64,000 bases of DNA from an uncultured Bacteroidales bacterium (GTDB lineage: Bacteria > Bacteroidota > Bacteroidia > Bacteroidales > Paludibacteraceae), in assembly GCA_902798385.1 (NCBI GenBank), contig CADBWK010000001.1, forward strand, positions 124,001 through 188,000, given 5' to 3'. Within the stretch, counting starts at the first letter, position 1. The number at the start of each line of letters is the position of its first letter. A program made the position numbers and the translations under genes. Positions 35,387 through 44,449 of the stretch are shown here, piece after piece. Under the pieces are notes generated by a model that did no database searches, was not told the origin of the DNA, and saw only the letters and a program-made list of their open reading frames with translations.

Positions 35387-36121
35387 TTATTTCCCGTATT
35401 TCTCGCAGGCCTCGTAATAGGTGTCGAGGCTGCCTATATCCAATCGTCCGCCGTTCATCGGCCAGGCGTGCATCGTGGTGTGCTCTACCAGATAATGCGC
35501 CAGATTACCAGGGGCATCGTTCCCGCAACCGTTCTCCAGACAATGACGAATCAGGTCAAAATCTTTCTGCATATACAGATAGAACGGCGGCACAGCATGA
35601 TGCGTCTTCGGAACTTGCGGTTTCTCCGCCATTTCCAGCACTTTGTTGTTCTCGTCCAGCACCACCACACCCGTGCGCTGTAGTTTCTCTATCGACGGCT
35701 GTTCGTGGTACATGATACAACTGGTGCCATTTTCTTTTGCAAAATCCACGAAATCTTGGAAATGGAAGAAGAGGAGGTTGTCGGCTGCCACCACCAAGAT
35801 GTCTTCTTTCAGCGCCATGTGCTCGATAGCGAACAGCAGGTCGCCTACCGCACCCAGACGCGTCTCGTTGCTACTCGTGCCGTCGTCCAAGATCGTCACG
35901 GGCTTGGTATAGTGTTGCTCCTTAGCCCATTTCTCAAAGATCGGCGCAAAACGATGGTTCGTGATGATGATATGCTCGTTGATAGCCGCGATCGGATCGA
36001 TATCGTCCAATAGGCGACCTAAAATAGTGTTATCGCCTATCTTCAACAGCGGTTTGGGGAAGTTCTTCGTCAATTCGCCCAAACGTGTTGCGTATCCTGC
36101 TGCTATCACGATCGTTTTCAT
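35387..36121 (-). CDS. Sugar-1-phosphate nucleotidyltransferase
   Basis: 244 aa from the ATG at 36121, which overlaps the kinase stop (ATGA). N-terminal pyrophosphorylase signature as AAGYATRLGELTKNFPKPLL, with VVAADNLLFF holding the metal-binding Asp and a FYLYMQKDFDL segment. It would convert a sugar-1-phosphate to an NDP-sugar. The translational coupling to the galacturonokinase-like gene suggests that its substrate is the product of that kinase (inference). It lacks the C-terminal hexapeptide domain of GlmU-type enzymes. Confidence 0.87.
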   Translation of the reverse strand: MKTIVIAAGYATRLGELTKNFPKPLLKIGDNTILGRLLDDIDPIAAINEHIIITNHRFAPIFEKWAKEQHYTKPVTILDDGTSSNETRLGAVGDLLFAIEHMALKEDILVVAADNLLFFHFQDFVDFAKENGTSCIMYHEQPSIEKLQRTGVVVLDENNKVLEMAEKPQVPKTHHAVPPFYLYMQKDFDLIRHCLENGCGNDAPGNLAHYLVEHTTMHAWPMNGGRLDIGSLDTYYEACEKYGK

Positions 36122-37266
36122 GCTTCCACAAAGCGGGCACCGTCGGTCGAGTGTACCCAATAGATACCAAATGTCTTCTTGTATTCCGGATATTGCGCCA
36201 GATACTCTCGGGTGATGGATTCTTCCACTTCTTTCTTATACGCCGGATCCACCAGCGCGATCACCGCACCTTTGAAACCCGCACCGCTGAACCGACCTCC
36301 ATACACTCCTTCAAGGTTCTTGAGGATGGTGTAGATGGCGATCAACTCCGGACTGCCGCATTCATAGTTATGGATCGAACTCTCACAACTCTGCTTGATC
36401 AGTTGACCGAACAATTCCATGTTTCCGCTTTCCCACGCCGTCACACCTTTGCGTACACGACGGTATTCGGAGTAGAAATGTTCCGCCCTGCGGGCAAAGC
36501 GAGCCGGCATGCGGTCTTTGGTCTCTTCATACATCTCCAGCGGCACATCACGCAGAAAGGTTTGATCCAGCGGTCGGATTGGTTGCTCTTTGTAGGCTTG
36601 CATACACCATGCGGCAGTTTTGCACTCACTCACACGCAGGTTATAGTCGCTGTTAACCAGACTGCGTGTCAAGCCCGAGAAGATGATCGCAATCTCGTAT
36701 TTACCCAAGTCCTCGCCGGGTTCAATCAACCGGTACTGCTCCGTGGCGGTGTCCAAAAAGAGCAGTTTGCCTTGTTCGCCCAACGCGATACAAGCCTGAT
36801 CCAAGATACCGTTATTCAATCCGATATATTCGCGCTCGGCTTCCGAAGCGATCTTGATCACCTCCATCTTTGTCAGAGTAATCGCATTCGCTTTGGCAAA
36901 AGCCATCACGTACGCAATCAAAACGGCGGCACTGCTGCTCAAGCCTCCGATAGGCAATGAACCCGTGATCTCGCCCTCGATGCCGTGTTGGAGCACAAAG
37001 CGTTTGCTCAATGCATACTTGGCGCCGCGCACATAGTCGCCCCAGTTACCCTCCTTTACACGCGTCTTGTCGTCGATACGTATATTCACCTCTCCGGTGA
37101 AGGAATGGCTCGTAAGACGAACACTCCCGTCCTCGGTAATGTTAAACCATAGATCCACACCTTTGTCGATGGCAAAACCCGATACCAGACCGTGCTGGTG
37201 ATCGACGTGCGCACCCAGAGGACAAACGCGGTAGGGCGCAAAAATATGATAGGCGTAATTTTTCAT
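36118..37266 (-). CDS. GHMP sugar kinase, galacturonokinase-like
   Basis: 382 aa. Galactokinase-family motifs: APYRVCPLGAHVDHQHG (motif 1), SLPIGGLSSSAAV (ATP loop, motif 2) and GGRFSGAGFKGAVIALVD (motif 3). The PLGAHVDHQ form is closer, from memory, to plant galacturonokinase (PYRICPLGAHIDHQGG) than to bacterial GalK (GEHTDYN-type). It would make a uronic acid or galactose 1-phosphate by salvage. One-base overlap with the UDP-sugar dehydrogenase and ATGA overlap with the nucleotidyltransferase. Confidence 0.85.
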   Translation of the reverse strand: MKNYAYHIFAPYRVCPLGAHVDHQHGLVSGFAIDKGVDLWFNITEDGSVRLTSHSFTGEVNIRIDDKTRVKEGNWGDYVRGAKYALSKRFVLQHGIEGEITGSLPIGGLSSSAAVLIAYVMAFAKANAITLTKMEVIKIASEAEREYIGLNNGILDQACIALGEQGKLLFLDTATEQYRLIEPGEDLGKYEIAIIFSGLTRSLVNSDYNLRVSECKTAAWCMQAYKEQPIRPLDQTFLRDVPLEMYEETKDRMPARFARRAEHFYSEYRRVRKGVTAWESGNMELFGQLIKQSCESSIHNYECGSPELIAIYTILKNLEGVYGGRFSGAGFKGAVIALVDPAYKKEVEESITREYLAQYPEYKKTFGIYWVHSTDGARFVEA

Positions 37267-38504
37267 TAATCTCTTCGGAATATGTCGCGTGTATATACCT
37301 TTTCTTGCACGTCATCCAGCACCGCATCGTAGCGGTTGGCGATGATGGCTTGGCTGCGAAGTTTGAATTGTGCCAAATCATTCACCACTTCGCTACCAAA
37401 GAACGTCGTGCCGTTCTCCAGCGTCGGCTCGTAGATGATGACCTGTGCACCCTTGGCTTTGACGCGTTTCATGATGCCTTGGATAGAAGATTGACGGAAA
37501 TTATCGCTGTTCGATTTCATCGTCAGACGGTACACTCCGATCGTGCAGTGCTTCTCCTCGCTCGCGTCGAAATCGCCCTTATGGTAGTAGTCGTAATATC
37601 CGGCTTTAGCCAGTACGCGGTCGGCGATGAAGTCCTTTCTCGTGCGGTTACTCTCCACGATCGCCTCGATCAGGTTCTCCGGCACGTCCTCGTAGTTAGC
37701 CAGCAACTGCTTCGTGTCCTTCGGCAGACAGTAGCCGCCATAACCGAACGAAGGATTGTTATAGTGCGTGCCGATACGCGGATCGAGACAGACGCCGTCG
37801 ATGATCGATTGCGTATCCAGACCCTTCATCTCCGCGTAAGTGTCGAGTTCGTTGAAATAGCTGACACGCAGCGCCAGATAGGTATTGGCGAACAACTTCA
37901 CTGCTTCCGCTTCCGTCAAACCCATGATACGTACTTCCACATCTTGTTTGATGGCACCTTCTTTGAGCAGTTTTGCAAAGGTATCAGCTGCCTGATACAT
38001 AGCAGTATTGTCTAGGATAGTACCGACAATGATACGACTTGGGTAGAGGTTATCATAGAGTGCCTTGCTCTCGCGCAGGAACTCCGGCGAGAAGAGGATG
38101 TTGTTGCAGCTGTATTTCTCGCGAACGGACTTCGTGTATCCGACAGGGATGGTCGATTTGATGACCATGATCGCGTTCGGGTTGACGCGCAGCACCGTCT
38201 CGATAACGTTCTCTACGGCACTCGTGTCGAAGTAATTGAGCCGACTGTCATAGTTCGTCGGCGCGGCAATCACCACATACTCCGCATCCTTATACGCCGC
38301 CTCGGCATCCAAGGTAGCCGTTAAATGGAGATTCTTCTCAGTGAGATATCGCTCGATATACTCGTCCTGAATAGGGGATTTGCGATGATTGATCGCCTCC
38401 ACCTTCTCCGGCACGATATCCACCGCCGTTACCTCGTTGTGTTGGGCGAGTAGGGTAGCTATACTAAGCCCCACATACCCCGTTCCTGCAACTGCAATTT
38501 TCAT
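37266..38504 (-). CDS. ugd: UDP-glucose 6-dehydrogenase
   Basis: 412 aa, oxidises UDP-glucose to UDP-glucuronate with two NAD+. N-terminal Rossmann GTGYVGLS (residues 7-14), GxVPTNYD-like [32 protein letters not shown], catalytic Cys at about 259 in YGGYCLPKD, and a C-terminal NDP-sugar domain. Full length and of the short (Ugd/HasB) class. Provides the uronic acid for the glycan. Confidence 0.95.
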   Translation of the reverse strand: MKIAVAGTGYVGLSIATLLAQHNEVTAVDIVPEKVEAINHRKSPIQDEYIERYLTEKNLHLTATLDAEAAYKDAEYVVIAAPTNYDSRLNYFDTSAVENVIETVLRVNPNAIMVIKSTIPVGYTKSVREKYSCNNILFSPEFLRESKALYDNLYPSRIIVGTILDNTAMYQAADTFAKLLKEGAIKQDVEVRIMGLTEAEAVKLFANTYLALRVSYFNELDTYAEMKGLDTQSIIDGVCLDPRIGTHYNNPSFGYGGYCLPKDTKQLLANYEDVPENLIEAIVESNRTRKDFIADRVLAKAGYYDYYHKGDFDASEEKHCTIGVYRLTMKSNSDNFRQSSIQGIMKRVKAKGAQVIIYEPTLENGTTFFGSEVVNDLAQFKLRSQAIIANRYDAVLDDVQEKVYTRDIFRRD

Positions 38505-38505
38505 T

Positions 38506-39261
38506 TTAAATATGCTCTTCTACACCTCTAAAGTGTACATTTAACTCATGAAGATGCTCCAACAGCGTACCTAACGACGTACCTTTGGTCATCTCGGCAA
38601 AAGCGTTCACATCTTTCGGGAAGCACTTACCGCCGTAACCGTACTTACCGTCCGGTCCCGGAACATAGGTGTGGGTGTCGTTGATATATCCCGACAGCAA
38701 CACGCCCGTGTGCACCTTGCGCCAGTCCGCACCCATCTTCTCGCAGTACTCGCGGCAGGCGTTGAAGTACGTAACCTTGTACGCACCGAACACATTGTGC
38801 ATGTATTTGGTCAACTCAGCCTCCAGCGGCGACATCACCGTGAATTTCTTGCCCACAAAGATCTTCGTCAGTAATTCCTGTGCACCGGTGAACACCATCG
38901 TCTGCTTGTTGAAGTCCTCGATAAATGTACGCTCGGTCAAGAACTCCGGCATGTAATACACATTGTGGCCGGTCTCTTTGGTCAACATCGCACTCGTACC
39001 CGGCAGAATGGTCGTACGAACAAATACCGGCACGTCAGGCAATTTCTTAATCAATTCCTTCATCAGCGTCAGGTCTTGCGTACCGTCCTCTTCGGTCGGC
39101 ACATGAATCTGCAAGAACGCGATGTCGATGTCGCTCAAATCATCATTGTAACCCTTGTACGGATCGCTGATGAATAACTTACATTCAGGGTTGTTGTGCT
39201 CCAACCAGTTTTTCAGGGCTCCTCCTACGAAGCCACACCCGATAATTCCTACTTTTATCAT
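38506..39261 (-). CDS. Short UDP-sugar dehydrogenase-like protein
   Basis: 251 aa from the ATG at 39261; the longer frame would begin upstream of the transcript start set by the promoter at 39304-39334. Rossmann start [38 protein letters not shown], and catalytic Cys in [13 protein letters not shown] at about residue 213. It ends about 40 residues later, so the C-terminal NDP-sugar-binding domain of normal UDP-sugar dehydrogenases is missing. First gene of the 24-kb block. It may need a partner, act on another substrate, or be a family with a reduced domain set. Confidence 0.85.
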   Translation of the reverse strand: MIKVGIIGCGFVGGALKNWLEHNNPECKLFISDPYKGYNDDLSDIDIAFLQIHVPTEEDGTQDLTLMKELIKKLPDVPVFVRTTILPGTSAMLTKETGHNVYYMPEFLTERTFIEDFNKQTMVFTGAQELLTKIFVGKKFTVMSPLEAELTKYMHNVFGAYKVTYFNACREYCEKMGADWRKVHTGVLLSGYINDTHTYVPGPDGKYGYGGKCFPKDVNAFAEMTKGTSLGTLLEHLHELNVHFRGVEEHI

Positions 39262-39303
39262 TTTTGATATGTTGTTTTTATTCGTTTTCTTACAAAAAGC
39301 CTG

Positions 39304-39334
39304 CAAAATTACAACTTTTTTTTCATATACGCAA
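39304..39334 (-). promoter_or_regulatory. Promoter of the 24-kb glycan block
   Basis: Minus strand: -33 box TTGCGTATATG starting at 39334 and -7 box TAATTTTG (39311-39304), 23 bases apart. Predicted transcript start near 39297, about 36 nt before the ATG at 39261. No other clear promoter was found on this strand down to 14.7 kb. No UpxY-like antiterminator gene precedes the block. Confidence 0.8.
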
Positions 39335-39372
39335 GTGCGCGCGCATTTTTCCTTAAATTTTTTCTCGTTTTT

Positions 39373-39403
39373 TTGCAGATGTCAATTCTTTGTTGTACCT
39401 TTG
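39373..39403 (+). promoter_or_regulatory. Promoter of the second 11-bp-repeat small-protein gene
   Basis: -33 box TTGCAGATGTCA (39373-39384) and -7 box TACCTTTG (39396-39403), 23 bases apart. Divergent from the glycan block promoter. Predicted leader of about 165 nt. Confidence 0.85.
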
Positions 39404-39460
39404 CAACTGCAAAGGGTCGGGGAATACTATATTCATCCTATACTCTGGTTATAGTGTGGT

Positions 39461-39537
39461 AGGCTTATGATAGGCTTAATCACTAAGGTATCATTAAGGA
39501 ATCATTAAATAATCACTAAAGATTAGTTAAAGAATAA
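39461..39537 (+). repeat. 11-bp-period leader repeat (7 units)
   Basis: Units aggcttatgat, aggcttaatca, ctaaggtatca, ttaaggaatca, ttaaataatca, ctaaagattag, ttaaagaataa: seven in a row at exact 11-bp spacing with a TAAGG/TAAAG core. A looser 11-bp rhythm may extend upstream to about 39424. The array lies in the leader and ends 38 nt before the start codon at 39576. Confidence 0.8.
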
Positions 39538-39575
39538 TCAATGATATATACGTAAAAGATAGGAAAGAAAGAATT

Positions 39576-39998
39576 ATGTCAAAGGCAGAATTAAGTGCGG
39601 GATTGGATGTCCTGCGAGGGAAAATGAGCGGGCAAGGAAGTTCGAATGCGCATATGGTGATGCGTATCAAGAGCTACCGCGACGACGAAGGGAACATTGT
39701 ATCTATGGGTCCGCAAGAGTATTACCGTTTGAGAAAGCGCGACTACAAGTATCGACCGAGGACGGCGGCGGAAGAGGCGCAGGCGGGGATTTGGCGTGAG
39801 GTATGTCGCGAGGCGAGTGCGATCGTAAAGGACACGAGTCATCCGAGGTACGCAGAACTGCGGGCACGATGGAATGCGCAGTTCAAGGGCGGTTGCGATG
39901 CTTTTTTGAATGAAGGTCGGAAAGAGAAGGTCGTTTACGGGATGTTTCCCGTGTTCGTACGGATGGTACTATTAAAAGAGAGGAAACCAGGAGACTAG
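39576..39998 (+). CDS. Small protein of unknown function (paralogue of 6948-7274)
   Basis: 140 aa, strongly basic, no signal peptide or membrane helix. N-terminal part is likely mixed beta (NAHMVMRIKSYRDDEGNIV), then KYRPRTAAEEAQAGIWREV, a helical SHPRYAELRARWNAQFK block and a hydrophobic/basic tail (VVYGMFPVFVRMVLLKERK). The order and spacing of these blocks match the 108-aa protein at 6948: basic-P-x-T-x-x-x-x-Q, then H-x-E-x-L-R-x-R/K-W-x-x-F, then a V/I-R-K/M tail. I infer one family; sequence identity is low. It stands alone between two terminators/promoters. Function unknown. Confidence 0.75.
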   Translation: MSKAELSAGLDVLRGKMSGQGSSNAHMVMRIKSYRDDEGNIVSMGPQEYYRLRKRDYKYRPRTAAEEAQAGIWREVCREASAIVKDTSHPRYAELRARWNAQFKGGCDAFLNEGRKEKVVYGMFPVFVRMVLLKERKPGD

Positions 39999-40029
39999 GA
40001 AACTATGGAACTAGGGAAACGGAAATAGG
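39981..40029. repeat. 7-bp tandem repeat over the end of the small-protein gene (7 units)
   Basis: Units aggaaac, caggaga, ctaggaa, actatgg, aactagg, gaaacgg, aaatagg. The first two encode the last residues (ERKPGD) and the array continues past the stop. Of the rest of 39999-40216, 40030-40090 holds no gene and the remainder holds the terminator and promoter listed next. Confidence 0.7.
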
Positions 40030-40090
40030 AGAGCCGAATAATATGCGGCAGAACAACCGAAGCCGGGCGCCTATCAGTCGGAGAAATAAA

Positions 40091-40116
40091 CGAAGAGGCG
40101 CTTCGGTGCTTTTTTT
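40091..40116 (+). terminator. Terminator after the 39576 gene
   Basis: CGAAG (40091-40095), loop AGGCG, CTTCG (40101-40105), then GTGC and seven T (40110-40116). A longer alternative pairing GCGCCT near 40067 with AGGCGC (40095-40100) is also possible. Confidence 0.6.
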
Positions 40117-40136
40117 GTATAAAAATATACAAATAT

Positions 40137-40167
40137 TTGCATATGTCATTTTTTTTGTGTACCTTTG
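40137..40167 (+). promoter_or_regulatory. Promoter of the GT117-cobW-thioesterase unit
   Basis: -33 box TTGCATATGTCA (40137-40148) and -7 box TACCTTTG (40160-40167), 23 bases apart, followed by CAC. Matches the window consensus exactly. Confidence 0.85.
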
Positions 40168-40216
40168 CACCCGATTTTGCCGTAATGTGGCCTAATAATA
40201 AAAAATCAACGATAAA

Positions 40217-43200
40217 ATGAAGCAATTTAAATTATGGAATACGCTGTGCGGATGGGCTGTTTTTGCCGTTGCCGCTGCGACGTATCTCCTTACGATGGAG
40301 CCCACCGCCTCGTTCTGGGACTGCGGTGAGTTCATCTCCAGCGCCTGGAAACTGGACGTTGGTCACCCGCCCGGAGCACCGTTCTTTATGCTCATGGGGC
40401 ATTTCTTTAGTCTGTTTGCCAGTGACACCTCGCACGTAGCGATGTGCGTCAACGCCCTCTCGGCGCTTGCATCAGCATTCACGATTCTGTTCCTTTTCTG
40501 GACGATCACAGCGCTCGCGAAGAAACTCGTTGCGCCGGACAGTCTCTGGAAGGGGATTGGTATCCTTGGTGCCGGAGCTGTTGGAGCCTTGGCGTACACG
40601 TTTAGCGACACGTTCTGGTTCAGTGCAGTTGAAGGCGAGGTGTATGCGAGCTCGTCGCTCTTCACGGCTGTCGTGTTCTGGTTAATCCTCAAGTGGGACG
40701 AGCAGGCTGAGGAAGAGGGTAGTGACAAATGGCTGATAGCGATCGCCTACCTGATGGGCTTGAGTATTGGCGTGCACCTTTTGAACTTGCTGACCATACC
40801 GGCTATCGGACTCGTTTATTACTTCCGTAAATACGAGTTCAGCTGGAAGGGAATGATTTATGCGTTCCTGGCTTCCTGCGCGGTGTTGCTCGTGATCCTG
40901 TACGGCATCATCCCGGGTGTCCCGACGCTGATCGGTTGGTTCGAGTTGTTGTTCGTCAACGGCCTCGGATGTCCGTTCAATACGGGTCTGGCAGTGTGCC
41001 TCGTGCTGATTGCCGCCTTCCTGACTTGGGCAATCTGGTACACGCGTAAAAGCGAGTGGAGATGGCTCAATACGGCAGCTATCATGGTGACGGTAATCCT
41101 GATCGGTTACAGTAGTTATGCCGCGCTTGTGATCCGCTCCAATGCAGACACACCGATGGATCAGAACAGTCCGGACAACGTGTTCAGCCTCAAGTACTAC
41201 CTCAACCGTGAGCAGTACGGCGACCGTCCTTTGTTCTACGGTCAGACCTATAATGCCCCGGTAGAACTGCGTGTCGAAGGCAACATGTGCATCCCCGTCG
41301 AGAAGAAGGGTCATGCCCAATACGCCCCGGCGCCGAAAGTAGAAGGCGAGAAGGACAAATATGTGATCACCGGTTACAAGACGAGTTACAAGTACATGCC
41401 GCAGTTCTGTATGCTGTTCCCGCGTATGTACTCGAGTCAGGGTAGCCACGTGGGGGCATACAAAGAGTGGGCGAACGTAAAGGGCAAACGCGTGCGGTAT
41501 GAATACTGCGGTCAGCAGAAGACAGAGTACTGTCCGACCTTCGGCGAGAACCTGCGTTTCTTCTTCCGCTATCAGGTGAACTTCATGTACTGGCGCTACT
41601 TCATGTGGAACTTCGCCGGTCGTCAGAACGACCTGCAGTCCTATGGCGATATCACGAAAGGTAACTGGATCTCGGGTATTTCGTTCATCGATAACGCGAT
41701 GCTCGGCGACCAAGACCTGCTGCCGACCGAACTCAAGGAGAACAAGGGTCATAACGTCTATTATTTCCTGCCGTTGCTGCTCGGTATCATCGGTATTGTA
41801 TGGCAACTCGGCAAGAAGAAAGAAGGCATGGAGAACTTCACGCTGACGTTCCTGCTGTTCTTCCTGACGGGTCTGGCAATCGTGCTGTATCTCAACCAAA
41901 CGCCGTACCAGCCGCGTGAGCGTGACTATGCGTATGCCGGTTCGTTCTACGCGTTCTGTATATGGATCGGTCTGGGCGTATTAGCGCTGATTGACTGGAT
42001 TAACAGCGCCCTCAAATCCGATGCCGGCAAAACCTGTGTTGCCGTTTTGGCTTCGCTCCTTTGCCTCGGTGTACCAGCGCTCATGGCACAGCAGAACTGG
42101 GATGATCACGACCGCAGTCAGCGCTATAGTTGCCGTGATTTCGGTGCGAACTACCTGAAGAGCTGCGAGACACAGGCTATTCTCTTCTCGAACGGCGATA
42201 ACGACACCTTCCCCTTGTGGTACAACCAAGAGGTAGAGGAAGTAGGTACCGACCTGCGTGTATGTAACCTCTCGTACCTACAGACCGATTGGTATATCTC
42301 TCAGATGAAACGTCCGTACTACGAGTCCAAGGCACTGCCGATCAGCTGGGAGTACAAGGATTTCATGCCGGGCAGCAACGAGATTGCCCGCGTGGACAAC
42401 CGTCTGGGACAACCGATCAGCGTAGAGAAAGCATTCAATTTCCTGCGCTCGGACGATCCGCGCACCAAGACCCGTGAGGGCGATAACTACATCCCTTCGG
42501 ATCAGCTGTACGTAGAGACCCCGGACGGCGAGCAGATCTACTTCAAGAAGAAACGCATGTACACGCGCTCGGAGATGATGATCATGGAGATGCTGAGCAC
42601 GAACAAATGGCAGCGTCCGATGTACTTCTGCGCGACGGTAGGTAATGACTACTACCTCGGTCTCGAGCCGTATATGGAGCTCACCGGTCTGGCATACCAG
42701 ATCACGCCGACCCGCAGTCGTGACGGTCAACCGCGCGTCAACACGGAGAAGATGTACGAGAACATGATGCATAAGTTCAAATACGGCAACATGAATATCC
42801 CGGGCATCTATATCGACGAGAACCTGATGCGCATGTGCCGCACTCATCGTATGATGTTCGCCCAGCTGGCAGAACAGTTGATCCGTGAGAACCAACGCGA
42901 GAAAGCGCTGGAGGTACTGGACTATGCGGAAGAAATGCTGCCGGGCTACAACGTACCGTACGACTACACCTCTGCTTCGATGGCGCAGATGTATTTCATG
43001 CTCCACGAGGACGAGAAAGCTGTGGCCATCATGGATGTCGTTGCTAACACGTGCGTTGAGTACCTGCGCTTTGCGCAGAGTCTCGATCGCCGTCAGCGTA
43101 ACCTGATGGAATCGACCACCGGTCGTGAGGCGGCGATCTTGAGTTACGTGCTGCAGACCTGCGAACGTTACGGACAAAAAGAATTAGTGGATAAATACTA

Positions 43201-43228
43201 CGGCGACTATGCCGCGTATGTGAAGTAA
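40217..43228 (+). CDS. GT117/DUF2723 family membrane protein (protein O-mannosyltransferase-like)
   Basis: 1003 aa. About 12 membrane helices in the first 650 residues; the opening TMEPTASFWDCGEFISSAWKL with the acidic pair in the first loop is the hallmark of DUF2723, a GT-C-like family common in Bacteroidota. A large periplasmic C-terminal part follows (RKPYYESKALPI-like loop, then a helical region from about residue 880 with TPR-like ENQREKALEVLDYAEEML). It probably transfers a sugar from a lipid-linked donor to proteins or glycans outside the membrane; the acceptor is unknown. First gene of a three-gene unit. Confidence 0.9.
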   Translation: MKQFKLWNTLCGWAVFAVAAATYLLTMEPTASFWDCGEFISSAWKLDVGHPPGAPFFMLMGHFFSLFASDTSHVAMCVNALSALASAFTILFLFWTITALAKKLVAPDSLWKGIGILGAGAVGALAYTFSDTFWFSAVEGEVYASSSLFTAVVFWLILKWDEQAEEEGSDKWLIAIAYLMGLSIGVHLLNLLTIPAIGLVYYFRKYEFSWKGMIYAFLASCAVLLVILYGIIPGVPTLIGWFELLFVNGLGCPFNTGLAVCLVLIAAFLTWAIWYTRKSEWRWLNTAAIMVTVILIGYSSYAALVIRSNADTPMDQNSPDNVFSLKYYLNREQYGDRPLFYGQTYNAPVELRVEGNMCIPVEKKGHAQYAPAPKVEGEKDKYVITGYKTSYKYMPQFCMLFPRMYSSQGSHVGAYKEWANVKGKRVRYEYCGQQKTEYCPTFGENLRFFFRYQVNFMYWRYFMWNFAGRQNDLQSYGDITKGNWISGISFIDNAMLGDQDLLPTELKENKGHNVYYFLPLLLGIIGIVWQLGKKKEGMENFTLTFLLFFLTGLAIVLYLNQTPYQPRERDYAYAGSFYAFCIWIGLGVLALIDWINSALKSDAGKTCVAVLASLLCLGVPALMAQQNWDDHDRSQRYSCRDFGANYLKSCETQAILFSNGDNDTFPLWYNQEVEEVGTDLRVCNLSYLQTDWYISQMKRPYYESKALPISWEYKDFMPGSNEIARVDNRLGQPISVEKAFNFLRSDDPRTKTREGDNYIPSDQLYVETPDGEQIYFKKKRMYTRSEMMIMEMLSTNKWQRPMYFCATVGNDYYLGLEPYMELTGLAYQITPTRSRDGQPRVNTEKMYENMMHKFKYGNMNIPGIYIDENLMRMCRTHRMMFAQLAEQLIRENQREKALEVLDYAEEMLPGYNVPYDYTSASMAQMYFMLHEDEKAVAIMDVVANTCVEYLRFAQSLDRRQRNLMESTTGREAAILSYVLQTCERYGQKELVDKYYGDYAAYVK

Positions 43229-43231
43229 AGA

Positions 43232-44449
43232 ATGAAAGAGATTGCAAAAATTCCTGTCTTGCTGCTTACCGGTTATCTCGGAAGCGGCAAGACAACACTT
43301 CTCAACCGCATTCTGACCAACGAGAAAGGTATTCGCTTTGCTGTTGTCGTCAATGATATCGGTGAAGTGAATATCGATGCATCGTTGATTCAGAAGGGCG
43401 GGGTGGTGAGTCAGAACGATGACTCGCTGGTAGCGCTGCAGAACGGCTGTATCTGCTGTTCGCTCAAGATGGACTTGATTGCCCAACTGCACGATCTGGC
43501 GGCCCAGCACGCGTATGACTATATCGTGATCGAGGCTTCGGGTATTTGTGAGCCGGCGCCTATCGCGCAGACGCTCTGCAGTTATGCCCAGATGGTTCCG
43601 CAGTTTGCCACAGACGGGCTGCCGACACTCGATTGTATATGCTCGGTAGTGGACGCGTTGCGTATCCGCGATGAGTTCGATGGAGGTGACCAATTGGCGC
43701 ACTATGTACCCAAGGAAGAAGACCTCGCCGCACTCGTTATCGAGCAGATCGAGTTCAGTAACATCATCCTGTTAAATAAGGCTTCCGAAGTAAGCGAAGA
43801 AGAGTTGGCGCGAATCAAATCTATTATTCGCGCAATACAACCCAAGGCGGAAATCATCGAAACGAACTATTGCGATGTGGACTTGGACAAGATCCTGAAC
43901 ACCGGATTGTTTGACTTTGATAAGACCGCTACGTCCGCTACTTGGATCCAAGAAGTGGAGGATGCAAGTCACCACCACGAGCATCACCACGATGACGATG
44001 ATGACGATGACGACGAGGATGAACACGAGCACCACCATGACCATGACCATGACCACGAGCATGGCGATCACGATCACCTCGCGGAGTTCGGTATAGAGAC
44101 CTATGTATATTACGCGCGTAAACCTTTCGATCTCGGGATGTTTGATGAGTTCGTAGCGGCACATTGGCCGAAAAACGTCATTCGTTGTAAGGGTATGTGC
44201 TATTTCGCCGAGGAGTATGATATGTGCTATCTGTTCGAGCAGGCGGGTAAGCAGTTCAACCTCAAGCGGGCAGGGGAGTGGTTCGCCACGATGCCCAAAG
44301 AGGAGTTGATGCAACTGATGGCGGACGATGCGCAACTGCGTCACGACTGGGATGACCAATACGGCGACCGCATGCAGAAACTTGTCTTCATCGGCCAGCA
44401 CTTGGATAAGAAAGCGCTGAAACAAGCATTGGATAACTGTCTGCAATGA
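43232..44449 (+). CDS. CobW/COG0523-family GTPase (metal chaperone)
   Basis: 405 aa. Walker A GYLGSGKTT near residues 13-21, the metal-binding CxCC motif in NGCICCSLKMDL, and ASGICEPAPIA switch region. Between the GTPase and the CobW C-terminal domain (about residues 247-288) there is a long run of His, Asp and Glu, a likely metal-holding segment, encoded by GAT/CAC-type simple repeats. Family members deliver zinc or other metals to client enzymes under limitation. It follows the GT117 gene after 3 bases and overlaps the thioesterase by 4. Confidence 0.92.
   Translation: MKEIAKIPVLLLTGYLGSGKTTLLNRILTNEKGIRFAVVVNDIGEVNIDASLIQKGGVVSQNDDSLVALQNGCICCSLKMDLIAQLHDLAAQHAYDYIVIEASGICEPAPIAQTLCSYAQMVPQFATDGLPTLDCICSVVDALRIRDEFDGGDQLAHYVPKEEDLAALVIEQIEFSNIILLNKASEVSEEELARIKSIIRAIQPKAEIIETNYCDVDLDKILNTGLFDFDKTATSATWIQEVEDASHHHEHHHDDDDDDDDEDEHEHHHDHDHDHEHGDHDHLAEFGIETYVYYARKPFDLGMFDEFVAAHWPKNVIRCKGMCYFAEEYDMCYLFEQAGKQFNLKRAGEWFATMPKEELMQLMADDAQLRHDWDDQYGDRMQKLVFIGQHLDKKALKQALDNCLQ

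Noticed and set aside
37266-39261. The short UDP-sugar dehydrogenase as a pseudogene of ugd
   Set aside because: It keeps its own start, Rossmann motif and catalytic Cys, has no internal stop, and differs throughout from the neighbouring ugd, so it is not a broken copy.
18000-39300. Insertion sequence or phage integrase in the glycan locus
   Set aside because: No transposase, integrase or terminal inverted repeats were found despite the mosaic composition.
39461-39537. CRISPR-like array
   Set aside because: Units are 11 bp and contiguous without spacers; the other arrays are 7 bp. No cas genes are present.
40682-41899. A 405-codon minus-strand frame inside the GT117 gene
   Set aside because: The sense frame has clear DUF2723 features and its own promoter; the antisense product is His/Gln/Arg/Val-rich low-quality sequence with no motif.
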